From the NCBI GenBank assembly GCA_949126835.1, contig OX421497.1:2906271-2970270 (forward strand): a DNA stretch of 64,000 nt. The letters are read 5' to 3'. Positions 56,636 through 64,000 of the stretch are shown piece by piece. Made by a program: the position numbers and the translations under genes. The notes under the pieces were generated by a model. It was not told the DNA's origin. It made no database searches and worked only from the letters and a program-made list of their open reading frames with translations. How positions within the stretch are numbered: position 1 is the stretch's first letter; every line of letters starts with the position of its first letter. The stretch comes from Anisus vortex (Eukaryota; Mollusca; Gastropoda; Planorbidae).

Positions 56636-56969
56636 GTATAAACCAGTGGTCTCCAAACTACGGCCCGCGGGCCAGATGCGGCCCGCGAAGCTCTCTCATC
56701 TGGCCCGTGGAGACCTTTTTATCTACGAAAAAAATTACGGAAATTTACCTATATCCTGCCAAGATCAGCTGCCGCTTACAAGGATGTTTTGTTTTTACCA
56801 TTCAAATAATAATTGAATACAGTAATATTAAATAAATAATTAAAAACAATATCCACATTTAGATTCTTTTTTTAAAATTTGGACCTCGAGTGTCTCGTCG
56901 GCCCCCACTGCTGTTTGATACTTAATGCGGCCCTCGGGGCTGAAAAGTTTGGAGACCCCTGGTATAAGC
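56636..56969. mobile_element. hAT-type MITE, 318 bp
   Basis: The element is 56644-56961 with ends CAGTGGTCTCCAAACT and AGTTTGGAGACCCCTG. Flanks are GTATAAAC and GTATAAGC (7 of 8). The GC-rich block GCGGCCCGCGAAG after the left end is typical of this widespread hAT group. Confidence 0.9.
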
Positions 56970-58627
56970 AATAATAACAAATTCACTGGTTACTAAATAA
57001 GTAGCATCCTTGTAGCTAAGTACAAAAATCAACAACAGCCACCAACCGCGCTACCAAGCACTTATATAGATTTTGGTGCAGAAAGTACTAGAAATGGATT
57101 TTCCCGAAGCTTTCCGAATTCAAAAGAAAAGACGTACAAGAAAGTCTAAAAGCGCTCTAGAAAGCATAATTGTGTATTACGTCACAACAAATAAATACAT
57201 TCACAAATACTCTCTGCGCCTAAACCAAATACAAATAAATAACTCTACATGATGAACTAGCAATGCAATTTCAAAGACAATATAGAAATTATACTTTAAA
57301 TAATTACGGTCGCTATTGACAAGTCTTAACGTGTATGCATGCATAAAAGTTCACAAGAAAAAACATTTCCGGTCGAATTCGATCATTTTATTCGAAACAT
57401 GTCTGTGTGCTGGGTTACTGGTTGTACGAACATTGTTGGGGATTAAAATTTCTTTCATTTCCAAAACATGTTTACAAAAGAAAACAATGTATTGTTAAAG
57501 TCAGAAGTGAATAATCACCTTTTTATAATATCAAACTTATTGCTTAATGCAAAAGAATTTTTGTTATTTGTTTTTATGAATTTACGCATTTTGTTTTTCA
57601 ATAACCAAGAAAACTAATTTTTTTTTTTAAACAAGCTACATGCGACTAACACTTGAGTATGAATTATCGCCTACTCGCTTTTGATGTTAAAAACGGATTC
57701 CTCATAACAAATATTGTATCCTTTGTATAATTCTAAAAGACTAGAACTAGCCGTCGAGGTTGAAATCAACTGTCAATAACCAACAAAAGCATGCTTTTTT
57801 GTTTACGGAAATGCCTTAAATAATTAAACATTTAAAAATAGAACCGGAAGTTCACGATCACCCCAGTTCAAAATTGTCATGCCTAATTAAGACTTGTCGA
57901 TAAACATAGGTAAATACGCATAGTTGATTAACACGCACAAAATCGTCCTTAATATTTATCAACAGGCTTATTTCGTAGAACGGCCATCGTAAAGGACTTC
58001 GAGATAAAGATAAAGACTAATCCCCCCCCCCACAACTCCATCCAACTACATGTACCCCCTTAAGGCACTAAAAATTGAGAGCAGATGCCAGTTTGGCTTG
58101 GAGCCAATTTTCAAGTCATCACCAGGCGAATAATTGGCCAGGACCCGAGTGGCCAGAGAAAGCTTAAACTTTTCAGCCCAAGCCTCCGACATCTGGCTTA
58201 ACAGGCAATTTATGGGCCAGCAAAATTAAACAACGTTATACATGAGAAAAAAATGTGTAAAAAAAAAAATCATAAAATGTCAATAAAATGTATTATTTTA
58301 TAAAATAATTTATTATAAAATTTATTTATTTAAAGTACAAAATGTTATAATTTTTTAAAATCCAATCTACAGCTAGTAGATTTATCTATAGTTACTTTTT
58401 AGGGTTTCAAAAATATTGTCGATAAAAAACTTTTAGGATAATATAAAAGTAATGAAATCTAAATTTGACTGTTTCAGTTGCATCTATTTGATTCTAGAAT
58501 GGCAAAATTTCGTTGCTGTAAAGAAGTTTCTAGACACATTGACCCTGCAATACACGGAAAAGTCAATTATTGTCATGAAACACATTTATGTATTTGAACA
58601 CTTTATGTTTGGTGGCAGGGAGATATT
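56970..58627. other. No gene recognised
   Basis: AT-rich. 58060-58220 is more complex (GGCTTGGAGCCAATTTTC and GGCCAG words), but no frame or repeat could be assigned. Confidence 0.35.
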
Positions 58628-58921
58628 TAATATAGCTATATAGCTTGTTCTATTTTTAAAGCTTAAGTGTTGTTTTCTTCCGTGCGCAACCAATAACGCT
58701 GTCCTAAAATTATTCCCAAACGTACCTAAAGTTTTCCGCTGCAGGCCTATACAACCTTTTTCTTTTTAATCTTAATTTTCCATTTAGAAAATCATAGCGA
58801 ATTACTAAACCGGAAGTCTAGAGAACCGGGTGCGATTGGAAAATACCAAAACAGAGTATTTCAAGTTATCAAATAGCAGAAGTATCGAAGCAAGCGGTCC
58901 ATTTTATTATATTCTTTGATT
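58628..58921 (+). mobile_element. MITE-C copy
   Basis: The left end is diverged (TATAGCTTGTTCTATTTTTA). The core carries GTGCGCAACCAATAACGCTG and the right end GCAAGCGGTCCATTTTATTA plus TATTCTTTGA. Confidence 0.75.
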
Positions 58922-59635
58922 AAATAGGTAGATATAAATGAATAAGATTGATAGCGAGAAAGGAGGGTAGATTATATAAATAAATATACAGTAGTTAAAC
59001 GAGGGAGCTGCCGCCCAGGTGCCAAAGTTTTGATAGATCCCAAATTTATAACTCACTGATAAATGAAAACATTCTTAACAGGCGCCCATTTATTTCGACT
59101 CCCGCCACCAGGCAACCATTTTACCCTACTTACGACACTAGGTTGATACACTTGACAGACTGAAAGAGATATAGACAAACAGAAAGATATATAGATAAAC
59201 AGAATGATAGAGAGATAGATAGACAGGGTATAACATAGTTAGACTTCCACTTCCATTCATTCCATTCTTTGCTTACTCCAGACTTTATTACAGGGGGACA
59301 CAAGTAGGAGAGATAACTCCACTCACGATGAATACTGTTCCACAAAATAATTACCTCCCCCTTGTGCAGCCAACAACTTTCATTTCAAGCACTTACTCTA
59401 CGACCCTCCCCCCCCCCCGTCCCCCTTTCTGTCTTTTGCAATTTTTTCCCCCCTTTTCTTCATTTCTTTCTTTTGTTTCTCGCTCGAAATCCGATCAATA
59501 CTGTTATAGACAAAAGTAAAAACCGAGGCTGCAAGCGAGGGCTAGTAAGCACGGACAAATTGTGGGAGAGAATATTTTGTTTTCCAGTTAGTACAATGAA
59601 GCAGTTTTAATAATATATGACGTTTTCGTGGTATC
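58922..59635. other. No gene recognised
   Basis: A GATA-rich patch (about 59160-59225) and a C-run near 59409. Short frames only. Confidence 0.35.
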
Positions 59636-60205
59636 GTATATTATATAGCACAGACGCTCCTTCTGTGAAGAAGATTATTGCGTCCTACGCTCATCCGTGA
59701 TCTGAGTCTAGTCTTGCGATTTTGATTAGTGTTTTAAATGATGTTAATTTACTGGTCTGTTCAGGCAACGCATTCCATGTCCGGATGCCACTCAGTCATT
59801 TTTAGCTGCAGTGTTACTAATGTAGGATACGGGTTAGAAGACTTGGTGATTAAGGGTTATTTTACGTTATGTAGAACATCTTATATTATACAGACGCTCC
59901 TTCTATAGAGAAGATTATTGCGTCCTACGCTCATCCGTTGCCCGAGTCAAGTCCTGCATTTCTTTATTAGTGTTTTAAATGATGTTAAGATTATTGCATC
60001 TTACGCTCAACAGTGGACCGAGTTAGTCTTGCATTTTGATCAGTGTTTTAAATGAGGTTAGGTTACTGCTTTTCCTTGTTTGTTCAGGCAAACCATTCCA
60101 TGCCCGAATGCCACTCTGGAAGAAAGAGTACTTATACGCATTTTTTACGCATTTCCAGGGATAAGGAAAGTGTTTTTGTCCTTATGTTTATCTGAGCATT
60201 GATAA
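59636..60205 (-). repeat. Two or more T1 copies in the same orientation
   Basis: Copies at 59636-59800 and 59883-60205 each contain the complement of GCGTAGGACGCAATAATCTT. Within the second, a further ATTGCATCTTACGCTCAAC (about 59993) shows an internal partial duplication. The longest copy reaches upstream to TTATCCCTGGAAATGCG (minus strand). Confidence 0.65.
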
Positions 60206-61140
60206 ACTGACCTATAAATAGAATGCGTTGGGCACGAAAACAATATTCTTGGTGCAAAAAGCTCCCGCCATTGTTATATGCTTTCACTTACCTATAAACT
60301 TAAATTTCCTAAACACTGACCTGTAAATATATTTCAAGTCACTAAGACTTCCCTTCTATTGTGTAGGCTTGTTCTAATTAAATTTAGTTGTTTTTTTTGT
60401 TTGTTTTTTTGCCTATAATTTGCTTATATGGATAAAGACATGCCTTTTTAAACTCTACTACAATATTTATTTTAAATTACCTCCTAAATGTTTTCATTAA
60501 ATAATTAAAAATAATATTTGTAAAATTAATATAGCTTGTTGTTCATTGTTGTTTATAAATTTCTTATCTGTAGCTGTAGGCCTATGTATTTTCTTCCCCA
60601 AGGCTACGCCGGGCAATTTAGCTTGTATATTATATCGCATTCAATGTTATTTATATCTTCTGCTGTAGTATCGAGTGTGGGACTGCAAGTGTGGCCTTGG
60701 GGGCATCGTTTATACAACAGGAGTATCATATATCAACCCAGTCGTTGATCATAATAACACAAAATATTTCATTAATGATAAAATGTATATAATATCATTT
60801 TTTTAATATAGGAAAAAAAAGTATAATTAGATATAAATCTATGTATAACTGAATTACTTTCGTAAGGCTGATTGATGGCCATATCGAATTGCCGAAATAA
60901 ATCTAATATCTAAGTTTACAACAATACATTAGAGTTTGAAACAATCGAAAATACTGAAACGTTCATATTTATATAATTTATGAATGTGCGAGCTAGTTAT
61001 TTTGTGTATGTATGTAGGATCAATGGTTTAAGGAGTAACGTGTGACGGTTTAATCCGAACTGGCTTATGTTTAAACGACTTAGGGTGTGGGTAAAGATAT
61101 TTTTGTTGTGTAATACATAGGTAAGAGTGTGTGGACTATA
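60206..61140. other. No gene recognised
   Basis: AT-rich sequence with frames up to 70 codons and no motif. Confidence 0.35.
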
Positions 61141-61149
61141 TATAGTAAC

Positions 61150-61440
61150 ACGATAAACAATAACAATCTGTTACAATGATCAGATAAACATAACAACAAA
61201 AACACATTTCTTATCCCTTATGCGAGAACAAATGCACATAAGTACTCTTTCTTCCCGAGTGGCATCCGGGCATGTAATGGGTTGCCTGAACAGACCAGGA
61301 AAACCAGTAAATTAACAACATTTAAAACACTAATGAAAAATGCAAGACTAGACTCAAACCAAGGATGAACGTAGGACGCAATAATCTTCTCTATATACGG
61401 AGCGTGTGTAATATATAATACAAGATATATAATGTACATA
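61150..61440 (+). repeat. T1 repeat, longest plus-strand copy
   Basis: AACAATAACAATCTGTTACA at the left, CTTATCCCTTATGCGAGAAC, CCGAGTGGCATCCGGGCATG, GAACGTAGGACGCAATAATC and a tail GTAATATATAATACAAGATA. Frames over it on the minus strand are not coding. Confidence 0.7.
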
Positions 61441-61604
61441 AAATATTACAAGCCTTACTACCCTCCCCCACCCCACCCAAAGTTCTAGTATTAACATAAA
61501 ACTATGATGCCAAAGTAAGATCATTAGAACCTCCAAGCCAACACGTTGCGGTCACTTACTAAGGCTCGCAGAGTCCTGGCACCGGAGAACTGTGAGACAC
61601 GCAG

Positions 61605-61661
<57 letters not shown>
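61605..61661. repeat. (CA)n microsatellite
   Basis: Nearly pure CA over about 57 bases. A 127-codon frame uses it for His/Thr codons and is not supported as a gene. Confidence 0.93.
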
Positions 61662-61663
<2 letters not shown>

Positions 61664-61854
61664 GTCCACTTCACCAATTGCTAAGTGCCGGCCACTTAGC
61701 CTCGGACGTTGACCAGCCACTGTGTGTAATTCGTCCAATTTTCCAGGTAGCACAAGAGACAGTTGTAGAAATAAGGACGAAGAAGAGGGCGGGGTGGATA
61801 ATTCTACTTCATAAAAACATTCCTACATCTTACCTACATCCTAAATATCCCGTA

Positions 61855-62060
61855 GTCACAGATACACCGGCCTCTTCCAATCCTCCCGTCTCTCAGCTCT
61901 TCTCATTAAGCCTACGTCGAACAGCTTAACTCGCCGTCCACTCCCTGATGTTGTCCTCCCATCGTTTTCTTTTGTCTTTCTCTTTTTCTCCATCTCTCTG
62001 GTGGGGCAGAATAGTTTTGGCAAGCTCGTTGGCTCTTGTTATGTGACCATACTGTACCAG
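61855..62060 (-). pseudogene. LINE ORF2 C-terminus fragment
   Basis: Minus strand KLVQYGHITRANELAKTILP and KDKRKRWEDNIREWTAS, then after a frame change RRAERREDWKRPVYL and a stop. It is the same protein segment as in the fragment at 54.0 kb, so both belong to one family. Confidence 0.75.
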
Positions 62061-62202
62061 CTTTCTTTTCTTTGACTGTGGCCAGCAGGTCGTTGTATTG
62101 TCCGATTCCCTGGAGTATCCCTTTTTTTTGTATTGCTCATTGGACATGTGGTCTTTATAGCAGAGGCCGAGAAGGTTTCGCTATTCATAAAAAAAAAAGA
62201 AA

Positions 62203-62443
62203 ATTCCCTTCGGACCAAACTGATCATAGGGCTGGTGAACCAGTTTCTGTGGTCACGGCATACGAGGGGATGTGTGTCCAGCACAATGCCCAGTCACATT
62301 TACTTTACCCCAACTCGTGTCAGGAACCCATCAGAGCTGGGTCGACTCAGGGGGCACCCTCTAATCCTTATTCTGCAACAGGATTCGAACCCAGAACCTT
62401 CGGATTGCCAGACCAAAGCGCTGCCGCTCGGCCACTGTGCCCG
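62203..62443 (-). repeat. SINE-A copy
   Basis: A near full-length minus-strand copy. Tail CTTCGGACCAAACTGATC, body CCCATCAGAGCTGGGT, head GGATTCGAACCCAGAACC and box A complement CCGCTCGGCCACTGTGC. Two frames across it are chance. Confidence 0.85.
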
Positions 62444-62605
62444 CTATTCATTATTGGTCAATGTCATGAGTCGATGAATACCGATGCCTTTATTTTTGTG
62501 AAGAAAAAGATGGACGAGAACCGAAACCGTCGAAAACAGACGTCAATGAACACCGGAGTTTTGACTATATGTCCAATCGTTTCAAATATTAAGTCGATCA
62601 CATTT

Positions 62606-62832
62606 GCATAGACCAGGGGTCGGCAAACTTATTATAGTGTGCCAAAGCAGGATTTCTAATTCATTCAGCGTGCCAACAGCTTAAAAGTCATTATGTTCTA
62701 GCACTCATTTCTTGTAGTCTTATTTGGGTTGCCTTTTGGGAGGGGGGAGGGTCTTCCGCGTGCCATTGAATATTGCTCTGCGTGCCAAGTTTGGCACGCG
62801 TAGTCGTAGGTTGCCGACCACTTGGCATAGAT
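62606..62832 (-). mobile_element. GCACGC hAT MITE, intact copy
   Basis: The element is 62614-62824 (211 bp) with ends CAGGGGTCGGCAAAC and GTTGCCGACCACTTG. Flanks are GCATAGAC and GCATAGAT (7 of 8). It supplies the reference order for the diverged copies at 18.98, 19.52 and 45.3 kb. Its 5' end matches the hAT relic at 6.18 kb. Confidence 0.88.
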
Positions 62833-63074
62833 CAATTGGTCCAGTCCGATCCTGCTGGCATAGCAGTAGCCTACTCTTCAACTGTTTATGTTCCATTCCC
62901 CCTGCCCCCCCCCCCACCCCCGCCAGTTTGTTTATTAAAAAAAAAAGACAACTTGTGTTTCGTGTATGATCGTAAAAAGGATTAGACGGAAAGGCGATTA
63001 AAAAACACACGAGTGATTCATCGTTCAATGTTACGCAATAATATTCGTTTACCATTTGTGCAAGAATCTTCCAT

Positions 63075-63378
63075 TGATCCAAAGACTATAATAAAGATGG
63101 ACCGCTTGCTCTATTTTTAGTGCTTATATGTTCTCTTTTTTCCGTGCGCATCCAATAACGCTGTCTTTAATGACGTCTACGCTCCTACGCTTGCATAAAT
63201 GTTTCCGCTGTATACAACTTTCGATTTTAATTTTTCATTGAGAAAATCATAGAGATTAAATATAACGGAAGTGTACAGTATAAAAGGGAATCGGGAATTC
63301 TTAAAAGAAGTCATTCGAGTAATCAAATAGCAGAAATATTAAAGCAAGCGGTCCATCTTAATTATAGTCTTTGATTGT
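63075..63378 (+). mobile_element. MITE-C copy, best preserved
   Basis: The left end AAAGACTATAATAAAGATGG and the right end CCATCTTAATTATAGTCTTT are inverted complements over about 28 bases with one or two mismatches. They extend inward through GACCGCTTGCT. The interior keeps GTTTCCGCTGTATACAACTT and AAAAGGGAATCGGGAATTC. The target duplication is unclear at this copy. Confidence 0.85.
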
Positions 63379-63837
63379 TCTAAGTATTTCGACAATTATT
63401 TTATATTTGTTATTTAATACGAAACATGGACAATATTGCTCTGTATGGGTTTTTATTTTAAATCTAGTTGCCAACAGTCCCCCAGGGCCTGGTCAGAAAT
63501 TTAATATCTCCAATGCACGTCCCTAGTTCTCTCTTTCACCCACCACTCCCCCTCTCCATATCCCAAAAAACCGCCCGAAGGATACGAGTCCGTTTTCCCC
63601 TTTGCGAGGCGGCCTAATAAAATTATTTCCCATCAGACCATCGTTAATGAATGCCCCGTGTAATAGACACCCATACATCACAATTTACTGCGGGCGTATG
63701 GAAGGGGCGCAGGGATGGGAGGCAAGACGCACGGGGGCGGAGGAAAGGCAATGGGGAGAAGGGGGTATGGGCAATGGGTTAGGGTGGATGGGGGTTATCT
63801 CCGCCCCACCAAAAGCATCTGTCTCGCTTCTACTACA
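63379..63837. other. No gene recognised; GC-richer right half
   Basis: About 63480-63830 is GC-richer with several G runs. A 79-codon frame has no motif. Confidence 0.35.
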
Positions 63838-63918
63838 TTAACCCTTACAGTCCCGGGCGCTTATATAGCGGAACTGAAGGCAGCATAGATAGAAGTAGGT
63901 CGGTACGAGAAGGGTTAA
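63838..63918 (+). mobile_element. piggyBac-like MITE, copy 3 (73 bp)
   Basis: The element is 63842-63914, flanked by TTAA (63838-63841, 63915-63918). It differs from the 3.46 kb copy at only a few positions (for example GCGCTTATATAGCGG versus GCGCGTATATAGCGG). Confidence 0.88.
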
Positions 63919-64000
63919 TCACGGTGGCGGTCAAAAGAACACACACACACACAAAACAGACCACAGAACACACAGAGAGCAATATGTTATGGTATCTAGT

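Overview
This window looks like a repeat-dominated stretch of a metazoan nuclear genome, most likely an invertebrate. I suspect a gastropod mollusc, but no host gene in the window proves it. It shows no operons, no rRNA, no functional tRNA gene and no CRISPR array. The only long, compositionally complex open reading frame belongs to a retrotransposon. Most other open frames are by-products of tandem repeats whose period is a multiple of three bases.

Two young LTR retrotransposons stand out. The first (10861-15692) has about 1.33 kb LTRs that are almost identical, a 5-bp target duplication and a 2.2 kb internal region without coding capacity, so it is a LARD-like non-autonomous element. The second (25176-32059) has 676-bp LTRs that differ at about four positions and carries one 1282-codon frame. 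Its order is Gag (SCAN-like, CCHC knuckle) - protease - integrase - start of reverse transcriptase. Integrase before RT is the Ty1/copia-like order known from the Gmr1-like branch of Ty3/gypsy. The frame breaks just after the RT begins and resumes out of frame in the last codons of RNase H, so this copy has lost nearly all of RT and RNase H in one internal deletion.

The rest is layered DNA transposons and retroposons. There are hAT-type MITEs with 8-bp target duplications (0.6, 9.4, 37.6, 38.7, 49.5, 56.6 and 62.6 kb). A decayed DUF4371/ZMYM1-like hAT element lies at 50.7-53.0 kb and a second hAT relic at 6.2 kb. There are three copies of a 72-73-bp piggyBac-like MITE flanked by TTAA and a fourth, related-looking element. 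A ~270-300-bp MITE family, called MITE-C here, has six copies, two of them split by later insertions. A possible foldback-like element of 3.4 kb lies at 42.15-45.58 kb. About 16 loci carry a tRNA-derived SINE (SINE-A), a second tRNA-like SINE (SINE-B) shares its 3' end with a LINE-tail-like repeat (T1), and three fragments of LINE C-termini are present.

Tandem repeats include a 1.2 kb array of a 9-bp GATA-containing unit, 13-, 19-, 30-, 37- and 48-bp minisatellites, a ~78-bp tandem repeat, and long ATCT, TA, CT and CA tracts. The only candidate host coding sequence is a short exon-like frame at about 48.6-48.8 kb. Overall the window reads as intergenic or intronic DNA with many nested insertions and recent LTR-element activity.
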